From Leucobacter edaphi (GTDB lineage Bacteria > Actinomycetota > Actinomycetes > Actinomycetales > Microbacteriaceae): a stretch of 64,000 bases of DNA. The stretch covers positions 310,001 through 374,000 of the forward strand of contig NZ_JAEHOI010000011.1 of the NCBI RefSeq assembly GCF_016522535.1. The letters are read 5' to 3'. Positions 54,994-63,867 of the stretch are shown piece after piece; position 1 is the stretch's first letter; each line of letters opens with the position of its first letter. The notes under the pieces were generated by a model, which searched no databases, was not told the origin of the DNA, and worked only from the letters and a program-made list of their open reading frames with translations. Position numbers and translations under genes: made by a program.

Positions 54994-55649
54994 TCCCGAT
55001 CCGGGTGCTGATCGCCGAGGACGAGGCTCCCACGCGCGCGGCCCTTCGCCTCCTGCTCGACCACGAACCCGGCATCAAGGTGGTCGCGGAGGCCGAGGAT
55101 GGAGCCGTGGCAGTGCGCCTCGCTCACGACCACCGACCCGATGTCGTGCTCATGGACGTGCAGATGCCCGGGCTCGACGGGTTGCAGGCGGCCGAGCGCC
55201 TCCGAGAGGTCCCTGGCGATCCCCGCGTGATCATGCTCACGACCTTCGACCTGGACGAGTACGTGTTCGCGGCGCTGCGAAACGGGGCGGCGGGGTTCCT
55301 GCTGAAGAACAGTCCGCCGGCCGAGATCGTCCGCGCGATCCGGATCGCCCACCGGGGCGATGCGCTGCTCGCACCGGAGGTAACCGGGCGGCTGATCGGG
55401 CGTTTTGCGACAGCGGGCGCTGGATCGAGCTGGCCCGTCGACCGGCTCACGGGGCGGGAGCGGGAGACGTTGCGCCTCGTCGGCCAGGGGCTGTCGAACG
55501 CGGAGATTTCCGAGGCGCTGTTCGTGACGCAGACGACCGTGCGCACCTACGTCTCCCGCGTGCTCGCGAAGCTTTCCGCGCGGGATCGGGCGCAACTGGT
55601 CGTCGCGGCATACGAATCGGGGCTTGCCGGGCCGGGCGCGGCGTCGTAG
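54990..55649 (+). CDS. NarL/FixJ-family response regulator
   Basis: Two-domain regulator of 219 residues. The receiver domain has acidic pocket EDE (10-12), phospho-acceptor Asp56 in VVLMDVQMPG, Thr in MLTTFD and Lys in FLLKN. The C-terminal LuxR-type HTH reads LTGRERETLRLVGQGLSNAEIS. It is co-translated with the kinase (ATGA). The ABC exporter genes that follow on the same strand are the likely targets. Confidence 0.93.
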   Translation: MIPIRVLIAEDEAPTRAALRLLLDHEPGIKVVAEAEDGAVAVRLAHDHRPDVVLMDVQMPGLDGLQAAERLREVPGDPRVIMLTTFDLDEYVFAALRNGAAGFLLKNSPPAEIVRAIRIAHRGDALLAPEVTGRLIGRFATAGAGSSWPVDRLTGRERETLRLVGQGLSNAEISEALFVTQTTVRTYVSRVLAKLSARDRAQLVVAAYESGLAGPGAAS

Positions 55650-55734
55650 TTTCACGACGCAATCTCGAGTCGGCGCGTGAATTGTCCACTCTCGCAGACT
55701 GTGGTTTCGGGCTCGCCCCGCTTGGCTGGGTGTC

Positions 55735-56493
55735 ATGATCGAAGTCACGAATCTCGTCAAGCGTCACGGCAGCCGCGCGGTGGTCGACGACGTCACCTTC
55801 GCCGCGAGGCCTGGCCGGGTGACGGGGCTCCTCGGGCCGAACGGCGCGGGAAAGTCCAGCACGCTCCGGATCCTGCTCGGCCTCGACCGGGCGACGAGCG
55901 GGACGGCGCTCATCGGCGGCAGCCCCTACCGCTCGCTCCGTTTCCCGCTCCGTACGGTCGGAGCGATGCTCGACGGCCCGGGCGCGAGCCGGGGACGCTC
56001 GGCACGTTCGCATCTCTCCTGGGTTGCGCAGTCGAACACGATCCCCCGCTCCCGTGTCGGTGAGGTGCTCGAGCTCACAGGGCTGGAGCGATTCGCGCGC
56101 AAGAGGATCGGCACGTTCTCGCTCGGCATGGGACAGCGGCTGGGCATCGCGACCGCCCTGCTGGGCGACCCCGACGTCCTGGTCCTCGACGAGCCGACGA
56201 ACGGCCTCGACCCCGAGGGCATCCGGTGGATGCGGGGCTTTCTCCGGGCGAATGCCGACGCGGGGAAGGTCGTGCTCGTGTCGAGTCATCTCATGGGCGA
56301 AATGGAGAGCGTCGCCGATGACCTGGTCATCATCGCCCAGGGCAGGATCGTCGCAAACGGAACCACCGCGCAGGTCCGGGGCGAGCACGCAAGCGTCGAG
56401 GACGCGTTCTTCGCGCTCACGGGCACGACCGCGGAGGGGATCCCCTGCAGCGGCGGCACGCACGACGCGCGCTATCCTGGCGGTGACGTCTGA
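55735..56493 (+). CDS. ABC-2 exporter ATP-binding protein
   Basis: ATPase of 252 residues with Walker A GPNGAGKSS, signature FSLGMGQRLGIATAL, and Walker B VLVLDEPTNGLDPEG, typical of bacitracin/lantibiotic-type and DrrA-like exporters. It lies about 85 bp after the response regulator. The stop overlaps the first permease start (TGATG). Probably forms an exporter for a peptide or antibiotic with the two permeases. Confidence 0.92.
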   Translation: MIEVTNLVKRHGSRAVVDDVTFAARPGRVTGLLGPNGAGKSSTLRILLGLDRATSGTALIGGSPYRSLRFPLRTVGAMLDGPGASRGRSARSHLSWVAQSNTIPRSRVGEVLELTGLERFARKRIGTFSLGMGQRLGIATALLGDPDVLVLDEPTNGLDPEGIRWMRGFLRANADAGKVVLVSSHLMGEMESVADDLVIIAQGRIVANGTTAQVRGEHASVEDAFFALTGTTAEGIPCSGGTHDARYPGGDV

Positions 56494-57248
56494 TGGGCGC
56501 GCTCATTCTCGCCGAGGCGACGAAGTTTCTGACGACCATGCCCGTTTGGATCCTCGCCGTCGCCACGGTGGCGCTTCAGCTCCCGCTGGCCTGGGTGAAC
56601 GCGGCGTCCGGCGTTGGGGTGCCCGCCGACAGTCCGTTGCTGTATTCCTCGGTCCCCGTTCCTCTCGCCTATCAGGGCTTCGAGATGGCCGATCTTGGAT
56701 ACGTGATCGTGGTGTCGCTCGCCGCGCTCTGGGCGGGAAGCGAGTACACCCGCGGCAAGCAAATCCGCACCACCCTGCTCGCGACGCCGCAGCGCGCGCG
56801 GGTCTTCATCGTGCAGGCCGGCCTGCTGACGGCGTTCACGGCGGTCCTCGCGTTCGTCACCATGACCGGAACGATCATGATCAACCACGCGGCTGGCCTC
56901 ACCGGCGTTGATCCACTCCTCCTCACGCCCCTGATCTGGGCCAACATCGGAGGCGTCACGCTGTCGTGGACGCTGACGTCGCTGATCGCATTCGCACTGG
57001 GCGTGATTGCTCGCTCGGCGATCCTCCCGCTGATGTTGCTCGTTCCACTGATCGTCGGCCTCGGCAGCTTTCTCGCCGGTGTGTGGGGTGGTGCGAGATT
57101 CCTGCCGACCGCGGCCGGCGCGGCGATGTACGGGGATCCCGGGCTCGGCGTCTACCTTCCCCCGGTGCTCGGCGGCGTTGTGCAGGCCGGCTGGGCCGCC
57201 GCGCTGATCCTGATCGCGGGAGCCTGCTTCGTTCGTCGAGATGCGTAG
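56493..57248 (+). CDS. ABC-2 type permease subunit 1
   Basis: Membrane protein of 251 residues with about six helices and the short LWAGSEYTRGKQIRTTLLATPQRARVF loop seen in the small ABC-2 permeases of antibiotic exporters. The start overlaps the ATPase stop. Paired with the next, similar-sized permease. Confidence 0.85.
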   Translation: MGALILAEATKFLTTMPVWILAVATVALQLPLAWVNAASGVGVPADSPLLYSSVPVPLAYQGFEMADLGYVIVVSLAALWAGSEYTRGKQIRTTLLATPQRARVFIVQAGLLTAFTAVLAFVTMTGTIMINHAAGLTGVDPLLLTPLIWANIGGVTLSWTLTSLIAFALGVIARSAILPLMLLVPLIVGLGSFLAGVWGGARFLPTAAGAAMYGDPGLGVYLPPVLGGVVQAGWAAALILIAGACFVRRDA

Positions 57249-57261
57249 GGACGGAGGAATC

Positions 57262-58014
57262 ATGCTGGCAACTCTCCCGCGGGACCTGCGCGTCGAGGCG
57301 ATCAAGGCGTTGACGCTCCGCAGCGTCCAAGTCTCGTTCCTGACCGCGATCCTCGCCCCCGCCGTGCTCGCCGTCGCGAGCGGCGCGAGCCTCGATCCGT
57401 TGCACGCCGAGGGGTTTCCTGCCGCGTCGCACGGCTTCGAAACGGCCGGGTTCGCTCAGCCGCTCGTAATTCTCATTGCCGCGCTGATCGTGGGCAGCGA
57501 ATACTCCGACGGACAGCTCCGGACGAGCCTGCTGGCGAATCCGCGCCGGATCAGGTTCATCGCAGCGAAGTTCGCCGTGATCGCGGGGTTCGCGGCACTC
57601 GTCGGCGCGGTGTCGATCGGGATCGCCGTGCTCGGCAAGCGCGCGGTGCTCGCGGAGCGCGGGATCCTCCCCTTCGATTTCACTGCAGAAATGCTGTCGA
57701 ATCTGCTCGGCGTTGCCCTCAACTTCGGCCTGATCGCGCTCATCGCCGCGGCCCTGACGCTTCTCGCGCGCACGGTCATCGTCGCCCTGATCGTCCTCGT
57801 GCCGCTCGTGCTCGGGCTCTCGATTTCACTGGTGCCTTTCCTGCCCGCGCTGAAATTTCTCCCCGATCTTGCCGGGATTCAGCTCCTCATGCCCTATCCC
57901 AGGGAGATGGGGCTCCTCGAGCCCGGCGTGGGAGCGGTCGTGATGGCGTGCTGGGCGATCGTGCTGGGTGGCGGGTCCTGGATCGTGTTTCGCGGGCGGG
58001 ACGTTTCGGGGTGA
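57262..58014 (+). CDS. ABC-2 type permease subunit 2
   Basis: Permease of 250 residues resembling the preceding one: VGSEYSDGQLRTSLLANPRRIRFIAAKF in the same position and six helices. GGAGG 4 bases before the ATG at 57262 decides the start. Likely a heterodimer partner of subunit 1. Confidence 0.85.
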   Translation: MLATLPRDLRVEAIKALTLRSVQVSFLTAILAPAVLAVASGASLDPLHAEGFPAASHGFETAGFAQPLVILIAALIVGSEYSDGQLRTSLLANPRRIRFIAAKFAVIAGFAALVGAVSIGIAVLGKRAVLAERGILPFDFTAEMLSNLLGVALNFGLIALIAAALTLLARTVIVALIVLVPLVLGLSISLVPFLPALKFLPDLAGIQLLMPYPREMGLLEPGVGAVVMACWAIVLGGGSWIVFRGRDVSG

Positions 58015-58112
58015 ATGCCCCGCGCAGCGTGGCGCTATTTACGTGTCTCTTTGCCGATGGGACCGAACTCCCGATTCGTACCAGTCGCCGGCTCCGGCAT
58101 TCTCTTCCCGGC

Positions 58113-58523
58113 TCACCTGCCGCCGCCGATGATCAGTCCCACTCCCGCCGAGACCAGACCCAGAGTGAGGATGATCGCCCCTGCCCAAACAAGGCCCATG
58201 AGTCGGTTTGGGCGTTCCGGTTCCTTTCCAACGACGGAAAGGAAGAATCCGGCCGGAATCAGTATCGCCGCTCCCAGGACGCCGAACGACCCAAACGCGA
58301 GGGGTCCAGTGACGCCGCTCGAGTTGACGACGACCATGGTGAGCAGTCCGAGTGTCACGAGTACTCCTGCGTGCGCGTGCCCCGCCCGGAAGAAGGTTTT
58401 TTGGAGGTCGTTAGCGGGTACTTTGCCCCGTGCGACGGCGGTCAGGAAGTAGCCTCCGTAGGCGATCCCGATCACGGTTAGTAGGACTGATCCTGCGATG
58501 ATTTGATGGATGGGGTCGAGCAT
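58113..58523 (-). CDS. Conserved membrane protein with AGHAHAG motif (136 aa)
   Basis: Four-helix membrane protein. FFRAGHAHAGVLVTLGLL contains two histidines in a helix start, as seen in a small family of unknown function. The start at 58523 has AAGGAGA upstream; frame before it is not coding. It follows the YhgE-like gene by 10 bp and is probably co-regulated by the MerR protein. Confidence 0.78.
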   Translation of the reverse strand: MLDPIHQIIAGSVLLTVIGIAYGGYFLTAVARGKVPANDLQKTFFRAGHAHAGVLVTLGLLTMVVVNSSGVTGPLAFGSFGVLGAAILIPAGFFLSVVGKEPERPNRLMGLVWAGAIILTLGLVSAGVGLIIGGGR

Positions 58524-58533
58524 GGTTCTCTCC

Positions 58534-59796
58534 TTAATTGTGCACAGCGACCCGCTCGATCGCTGGCTCGGGATGGCGGCTGAACCGTGGAATCTTGTCG
58601 TAGATGGCAGCAAAAAGGAATCCAAGGGTGAGCCCGACCACGCCTCCTATGACGATTCGGATCCACGCATTGTCAAGGCCAGCGGGCGAATTCTCTCCAA
58701 AGTAAAACAGTGCGCGCAATCCCTCCATGATCGGGTGGAACGGCTCGAAGGTGGAGAGCCATCTGAACAGTGGGGGCGTCGCCGCGATGGGCACGGTGCC
58801 ACCCGAGGAGGTCATCGCGAGAGCGATGAAGAACAGCATGTTGGCGAGGGATCCGAGGCCGCTTCCGAAGATCGCGAACACGGCGAGCGCGCTGACGCCG
58901 ATAGCCGCGATCGTCGCGCTCGCAAAAGCCCAGAGCGCCAGGGGCTGCGGTGTGGCGACCCCGACTGTCGCTGCCACCGCCTGCACGATGATCGCGGCGA
59001 GCGGAGCGAGAAGGAGCATAAGGACGAACTTGGAGGCGAGGGTCCGCACGCGGCTGAGCCGGATATAACTGCGTCGCTGCACGATCGGCCCCACCTCGGT
59101 CGGGATGAATCCCAACACCGAGTCGAGCAGCGGGTGGACGACGGATGCGCCTATGAACCCGACGAGGAGAAGGACGAGACCGAAATAGAAGGCGCTCGTC
59201 CCTAGGCCGGACCTATCGGGAAGCGCTTCGTACGGCCCGACTTCGACGTGCACCGGATGCGCGAGCAGAAGTTTGTTCGCGGGAGGCAGAGAGGCAGCTG
59301 TTGCGGCGATCTTCGTGCCGATCTGTTCGCCGGCCGCTGTGATCAGTGGGGCGAGAGATCCACTCACAAGGCCTCCGCTGAGCCCGCCGTCGGCGGCGTT
59401 GGTGAGGATGCGCACTGTCGGCGTGGAGGGCGCGGAGTTGGCGGGATCCGACAACGAGGTCATTGACTCATCGAAGTTCGCGGGAATAATCGCAGCGCCC
59501 GCGATCCGGTCCTCGGCGAACTCCTGTGCGAGCTCATCCGGTGCGATTTCCGCGATCGAGAACCCTTCGCCGAGATGATCCCGAATCGCATCAGAGACGA
59601 CCTCGGCCGCAGCAATCGTCCCCTCCACTGATTGTGGTTCCACGACGACGGCGATCGGGAGGTCGCGCATTTCGCCCTTGGGATCAACGGTGGCGGAGAG
59701 GTAGATCAGGGGAAGCACAAAGGCCAGGCCCAGGACGAGGAAAACGGGAATGAACCAGGCTCGCGGGTGGGCGAATGTGCGAACGGCAGAAGACAT
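58534..59796 (-). CDS. YhgE/Pip-like ABC-2 membrane protein
   Basis: Protein of 420 residues. An N-terminal helix is followed by an extracytoplasmic domain of about 170 residues (LPIAVVVEP; AGAAIIPANFDESM), then five to six helices in the ABC-2 membrane pattern (SAFYFGLVLLLVGFIGASVVHP). This is the layout of YhgE/Pip and ABC-2 export permeases, but no ATPase is adjacent. It may export lipid or toxin, or anchor a surface structure. Divergent from the MerR regulator across an operator-rich gap. Confidence 0.82.
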   Translation of the reverse strand: MSSAVRTFAHPRAWFIPVFLVLGLAFVLPLIYLSATVDPKGEMRDLPIAVVVEPQSVEGTIAAAEVVSDAIRDHLGEGFSIAEIAPDELAQEFAEDRIAGAAIIPANFDESMTSLSDPANSAPSTPTVRILTNAADGGLSGGLVSGSLAPLITAAGEQIGTKIAATAASLPPANKLLLAHPVHVEVGPYEALPDRSGLGTSAFYFGLVLLLVGFIGASVVHPLLDSVLGFIPTEVGPIVQRRSYIRLSRVRTLASKFVLMLLLAPLAAIIVQAVAATVGVATPQPLALWAFASATIAAIGVSALAVFAIFGSGLGSLANMLFFIALAMTSSGGTVPIAATPPLFRWLSTFEPFHPIMEGLRALFYFGENSPAGLDNAWIRIVIGGVVGLTLGFLFAAIYDKIPRFSRHPEPAIERVAVHN

Positions 59797-59814
59797 GTAA
59801 ACCCTTCATCTTGA

Positions 59815-59854
59815 AGATAGTTGACTATCTAACTGTAGGATAGTTTCAGTATCC
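59815..59854. promoter_or_regulatory. Divergent operator between merR-like and yhgE-like genes
   Basis: AGATAGT-TG-ACTATCT (59815-59830) is a 7-bp perfect inverted repeat with a 2-bp centre. It is followed by GGATA-N7-TATCC (59838-59854), with GATAGT shared by both. TTGACT (59821-59826), overlapping the first palindrome, could be the -35 element of the regulator gene. Likely site of the adjacent MerR-family protein. Confidence 0.6.
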
Positions 59855-59867
59855 TCCGGAGGCAAGC

Positions 59868-60485
59868 ATGAAGATTTCTGACCTGGTCGCGCGGAGCGGC
59901 GTGCCACTCGCGACCGTGAAGTTCTACATTCGTGAGGGCATGCTCGCGCCGGGGCACCCTGTCGGCGCGCGCCGCTCCGAGTACGACGACACCCACCTGG
60001 GCCGCCTGCAGCTCATACGCGCACTCACCGCGGTTGCGGGGGTGCCACTCTCCCGCGCAAAGGAGGTGCTGTCAATCATCGACGATGGCAACGGCGACAT
60101 TTACGAAATCCTCTCCCGCACAATTCAGGCCCTGTCCCCTACCGACGCCGAACACCCCCACGAACACCACCCTCACGCCACCTGGGCAATCACCCAACTT
60201 GGCAAGGACTACGCCGCCTCCGACGAGAGCATGGCAGCCTACTCGCAGCTCGACGAGTCACTCCGCGCAGCCGAAGAAGCCGGCCTTCCCATCGGCGCCG
60301 AGCGGCTACGTCTCTACGGCGACCAGATCATGACTATCGCCCGAGCCGAGGTCGGAGGGATGCCCGCCGACCCCCGAGAAGCTGCCAGCTACGCGGCGCT
60401 CGGAACGGTCATCGCCGAACCAGTACTCGCGTCGTTGCGACGGCTCGCGCACCAGAATCTCGCTGCCGGGCTGGACCAAGGCTGA
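59868..60485 (+). CDS. MerR family transcriptional regulator
   Basis: Regulator of 205 residues. The N-terminal MerR winged helix is clear (MKISDLVARSGVPLATVKFYIREGML, then RRSEYDDTHLGRLQLIRAL), followed by a helix and a C-terminal effector region with an HPHEHHPHA histidine cluster. CGGAGG precedes the ATG. It is divergent from the YhgE-like operon and probably controls it. Ligand unknown; the histidines raise the option of a metal. Confidence 0.88.
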   Translation: MKISDLVARSGVPLATVKFYIREGMLAPGHPVGARRSEYDDTHLGRLQLIRALTAVAGVPLSRAKEVLSIIDDGNGDIYEILSRTIQALSPTDAEHPHEHHPHATWAITQLGKDYAASDESMAAYSQLDESLRAAEEAGLPIGAERLRLYGDQIMTIARAEVGGMPADPREAASYAALGTVIAEPVLASLRRLAHQNLAAGLDQG

Positions 60486-60805
60486 TCCAGCCATGCCGAT
60501 GGCCATTGGGGCGAGCGAGCCAGTCGGCTCTACATCCGGCGGCTGCGGCACGATACCGCTTCCGGTACACAAACCAAGACCGTCGCCATCTGGGATGAGT
60601 TACTGCCTTCGGGGTCGTTTCGCCCCGCCAAGCAACGAGATTGCAGAGTACATCTCGAACGAATCAAGCACGGTTGATTGCAATCGGGCGTTCAAACGAG
60701 TGAGTCAGCCTCACCTTTCCCCCTCGCCCCCCTCGCCGAACCGGTCCAGGAACACAGGCCGACATGGTTTCGGACGCACCGAGTTACATTCCCCAGCAGC
60801 TCGCC
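60486..60805. other. Intergenic region without confident gene
   Basis: About 320 bp after the MerR gene. One frame stays open without a start codon to about 60677 (contains RLYIRRLRHDTASGTQTK and IWDELLPSGSF), which might be a decayed coding remnant. Evidence is too weak to call a pseudogene. No terminator was found. Confidence 0.25.
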
Positions 60806-61036
60806 CTAAAGAAGCGATATTACGATGCCGAGGACAACGATCCCGCCCGCGAGAATGCCCAAGCTGACCCAACTCGTGGGGAACCAGTCATGGCCGTTTG
60901 GGCTCCACAACCATGGTGTGTGGCGGAGAAGCCAGGCGCGCAGACCGCTGCCTGTGGTTTCTCGCCTATCCGAACCAGGCACCAGCGAAGAATCTCGGTC
61001 CTCGTGTTCACCGCGGTCATCGTCTGGTCTGTCCAT
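60806..61036 (-). CDS. Small single-pass membrane protein (76 aa)
   Basis: A hydrophilic N-terminal 50 residues (MDRPDDDRGEHEDRDSS, later RAWLLRHTPWLW) are followed by one C-terminal helix (SLGILAGGIVVLGIVISLL), giving a tail-anchored layout. GAGGAGG 4 bases before the ATG strongly supports translation. Not recognised. Function unknown. Confidence 0.6.
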   Translation of the reverse strand: MDRPDDDRGEHEDRDSSLVPGSDRRETTGSGLRAWLLRHTPWLWSPNGHDWFPTSWVSLGILAGGIVVLGIVISLL

Positions 61037-61267
61037 AGCGCCTCCTCACGCCTTACAACGTGGTCCGAAGAAAAGAGTCGCAGTTCAACGGAACCGATGT
61101 CCGATTGGTTAGCACCGAAATCACGAACTTCCGCGGCCTTCGCGGCCGCAACTCTGGCTGCAGTCGCGGAATCAAAGCTGTGCACTCAGAAGAATCAGGC
61201 CCAGCCCTCAGGAACCATGGTAGCCAGTCGTATCAATGCGGAGAGCCCCTGATCACTCCAGACGGCC

Positions 61268-61642
61268 CTACCCCACCACGCTCAGACCGGTTCGCTCCGC
61301 GGCCTGCTCCAAGGATCCGAGGTTCGTGAGGTCCGCGAACCCCGCGCGCTCCATTAGGGCGATCGCCTGGCCGGATCGGTTTCCCGAACGGCAGTAGACG
61401 AAGTATTCAGCCTCGGGATCGAGGGACGGGAGTGCCGCCTCGACCGCTCCGCCGGTGAAGTCGAGGAGCTGCGCGCCCTCGAGATGACCCGCGGCGTACT
61501 CCTCGGGGGTGCGCACGTCGAGGATGATCGTGTCCGGCGCGACATCGAGTTTCGTCGCCGAACTCGGGGCGCTCGTGCAGGCCACGAGACCGAACGCGCA
61601 GACAGTCAGCGGGAGGAGGATCGAGGTGAGGGTTCGGCGCAT
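61268..61642 (-). CDS. Rhodanese-domain lipoprotein
   Basis: Extracytoplasmic lipoprotein of 124 residues. The signal peptide ends in LVAC (Cys22). One rhodanese domain (DTIILDVRTPEEYAAGHLEGAQLLDF) has active Cys in VYCRSGNRSG. It would transfer or detoxify sulfane sulfur outside the membrane. AAAGG precedes the ATG at 61642. Same strand as the DUF4395 and MBL-rhodanese genes. Confidence 0.9.
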   Translation of the reverse strand: MRRTLTSILLPLTVCAFGLVACTSAPSSATKLDVAPDTIILDVRTPEEYAAGHLEGAQLLDFTGGAVEAALPSLDPEAEYFVYCRSGNRSGQAIALMERAGFADLTNLGSLEQAAERTGLSVVG

Positions 61643-61750
61643 GAGCGGCCCTTTCAATGGGTGAGCGGGTGGGGAATCGTTGTGGGACGGATGAGCGCTC
61701 GGGCGGATTACCCTCCGGACGGAATAACGGCCGGGAATCGACCGGGCGAA

Positions 61751-62347
61751 TCACCGGCCGAGGGGACCCTCGCCCAGGGACGCGGCGAGCCGCTCATCGG
61801 CGGGCGCGGTTCCGGAGACCTCGCAGGTGCCGCCCGCGCAGTATTGCGGGGCGGTCCGCGAGAACCGCGCCTGGAGCGCGCATCCGACACAGATCCCGAA
61901 CGCGGTCTCGAGAAAGAGCAGCGTGAGGCACAGACCGCACAGCGCGAGCGTCACCCACAGCGGGGCCTGCAGCAGGCCCGTCGCGAGGCAGGCGGTGAGG
62001 CCCATCCCGTAGCCGAGCCACCAGGCGAAGAGCTTCTGCGGCGCCCCCACCCACTCGGGCTGCTGCCGGGCGACGATCAGGCGCGCGACCGCGAGGGACG
62101 GCGCGTAGCGATCCCCCGCGATCACGCGGATGAGCATGTCGATCACGAAGACCGCACCGAACGGCTTGAGCGGTTCGGCCGTCCCCGCGTGGATTGCCGT
62201 GACGTAGAGCACGATCCCCGGCAGGAAGAGCAGACCGGCGGCCGCTCTCGCCTCGCGCTCGTTGATCACCGGCACCGAATATCCGGGGATGATCCGCCCC
62301 ACGCGCGGGCGGGCGGCGGCGGGCGCGCACGCGGGGCTCGCGCTCAT
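61751..62347 (-). CDS. DUF4395 family membrane protein
   Basis: Protein of 198 residues with four helices and a conserved cysteine cluster at the C terminus: FGICVGCALQ then PQYCAGGTC. DUF4395 proteins are often found with thiosulfate/rhodanese and thioredoxin-like genes, suggesting transfer of sulfur or electrons across the membrane. It sits between the two rhodanese genes here. Confidence 0.85.
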   Translation of the reverse strand: MSASPACAPAAARPRVGRIIPGYSVPVINEREARAAAGLLFLPGIVLYVTAIHAGTAEPLKPFGAVFVIDMLIRVIAGDRYAPSLAVARLIVARQQPEWVGAPQKLFAWWLGYGMGLTACLATGLLQAPLWVTLALCGLCLTLLFLETAFGICVGCALQARFSRTAPQYCAGGTCEVSGTAPADERLAASLGEGPLGR

Positions 62348-62379
62348 GTCGGCATCTCCACGGGGATCGCGCGGCCGGC

Positions 62380-63834
62380 TCAGGAGCCGGATCCGGAGCG
62401 GGAATCGACGAGCTCAGGCTCGGCGGTCACGGGGGTGTTGCCGGCCGCGATCCAACGCTCGTAGCTGCCCTCGAGCTCGGCGACGTCGTAGCCCTCGCGG
62501 CGCAGCGCGCTGGCGGTGACGCTGTTGCGCACCCCGCTCTGGCAGTAGGTGACGATCATGCCGGCGTCCTTCGCTGGCAGGAGGTCCAGGTTCCAGAGCG
62601 CTCGCCCGCCGGAGAGCTGACGCGCCCCTGGCAGGTGCCCCGCCGCAAACTCGGTCTTGTTGCGAACGTCGAGGAGCATCGCCCGATCGACGCCGTCGAG
62701 CTCCTCCGGCTGCACCAGCTTCGGCGCGACGAGGTCGAGCCCCTCGAGCGAGGTGATGTAGCCGCGCACGGTGTCGATCCCGACGCGGATCAGGTGATCC
62801 CGCAGCTCCTCCGCCGCTTCGCGCCCGTCGGCGAGGAGGACGAGCGGACGCTGCTCCCGCAGCGGATCGACCACCCAGGCGCCGTAGCTCGCGGCCTTCT
62901 CAACGCCGGGGATATTGAGCGAGCGCGCCACCGTGCCCTCATGGACCTCGCGGTTGTGGCGAGTGTCGACGAAGATCGCCTCGTCGGCGTCGAGTTCGGT
63001 GGCGAGCCGATCCGCCGTGTATTCGACGAGTTCCGGAGCCTCCCCGATCACGGCCGGGCCGACCTTGTTCTCGAGCTTCATCCGGCCGAAATAGGCGTGG
63101 GCGTCGGGCTGCCCGCTGAGGAGCTCGTCGACGAATCCCTGCTCATCACCGTCCCGCAGGTACGGGGCCCACCAGGAGAAATTCCGCTCGTAGCCGACGG
63201 TCGACGACGGGATCGCGCCGAGCGCCTTGCCGCACGCCGATCCCGAGCCGTGCGCGGGAAGCACCTGCACGTAGTCGGGCAGCGAGAGGAAGCGGTCGCG
63301 CAGGCTCGCGAACAGGTCTTTCGCGCCCTGGAATCGGGTGTCAACGAACCCGGCGGCCTCGTCGAGCAGATCGGGCCTGCCGAGATCGCCGACGAAGACG
63401 AAATCCCCGGTGAGCATGAATCCGGGCTCCTCGGACTGCGCGCCGTCCGTGACGAGGAAGGAGAGATGCTCGGGCGTGTGCCCCGGCGTGTGCACCGCCT
63501 CGACGGCGATGTTCCCGAGCAGGATCCGGTGGCCGTGCTGCATCCGGACCGCGCCGTCGAAGTCGGGGCCGTACGTCCAGTCGGGGCCGCCCTCGTCGGA
63601 GACGTACATCCGCGCGCCGGTTCTCGCCGCGAGCTCGCGGGTCCCCGAGAGGTAGTCCGCGTGGATGTGGGTCTCGGTGACGGCCACGATCTCCATGGCG
63701 TGCTTCTCGGCGAGACCGAGGTAGACGTCCAGATCGCGGCGCGGATCGACGACGATCGCCTCGCCCCGAGCCTGGCAGCCGATGAAGTAGCTCGCCTGCG
63801 CGAGGTCCTCGTCGTAGATGCGTTCGAGCAGCAT
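62380..63834 (-). CDS. Metallo-beta-lactamase/rhodanese fusion (persulfide dioxygenase-like)
   Basis: Fusion protein of 484 residues. An N-terminal MBL fold of the ETHE1/persulfide-dioxygenase type has THIHADYLSG (His56, His58, Asp60), HTPGHTPEHL and LTGDFVFVGDLGRPDL. Two C-terminal rhodanese modules follow. The first lacks the catalytic Cys (LLADGREAAEE) and the second keeps it (VTYCQSGVRNS, Cys431). This resembles CstB-like enzymes that oxidise persulfides to sulfite or thiosulfate. First complete gene of the sulfane-sulfur cluster, 32 bp upstream of the DUF4395 gene. Confidence 0.9.
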   Translation of the reverse strand: MLLERIYDEDLAQASYFIGCQARGEAIVVDPRRDLDVYLGLAEKHAMEIVAVTETHIHADYLSGTRELAARTGARMYVSDEGGPDWTYGPDFDGAVRMQHGHRILLGNIAVEAVHTPGHTPEHLSFLVTDGAQSEEPGFMLTGDFVFVGDLGRPDLLDEAAGFVDTRFQGAKDLFASLRDRFLSLPDYVQVLPAHGSGSACGKALGAIPSSTVGYERNFSWWAPYLRDGDEQGFVDELLSGQPDAHAYFGRMKLENKVGPAVIGEAPELVEYTADRLATELDADEAIFVDTRHNREVHEGTVARSLNIPGVEKAASYGAWVVDPLREQRPLVLLADGREAAEELRDHLIRVGIDTVRGYITSLEGLDLVAPKLVQPEELDGVDRAMLLDVRNKTEFAAGHLPGARQLSGGRALWNLDLLPAKDAGMIVTYCQSGVRNSVTASALRREGYDVAELEGSYERWIAAGNTPVTAEPELVDSRSGSGS

Positions 63835-63867
63835 GATCAGATCCTTCGTTTCGTGGGCGGGGTGGGG

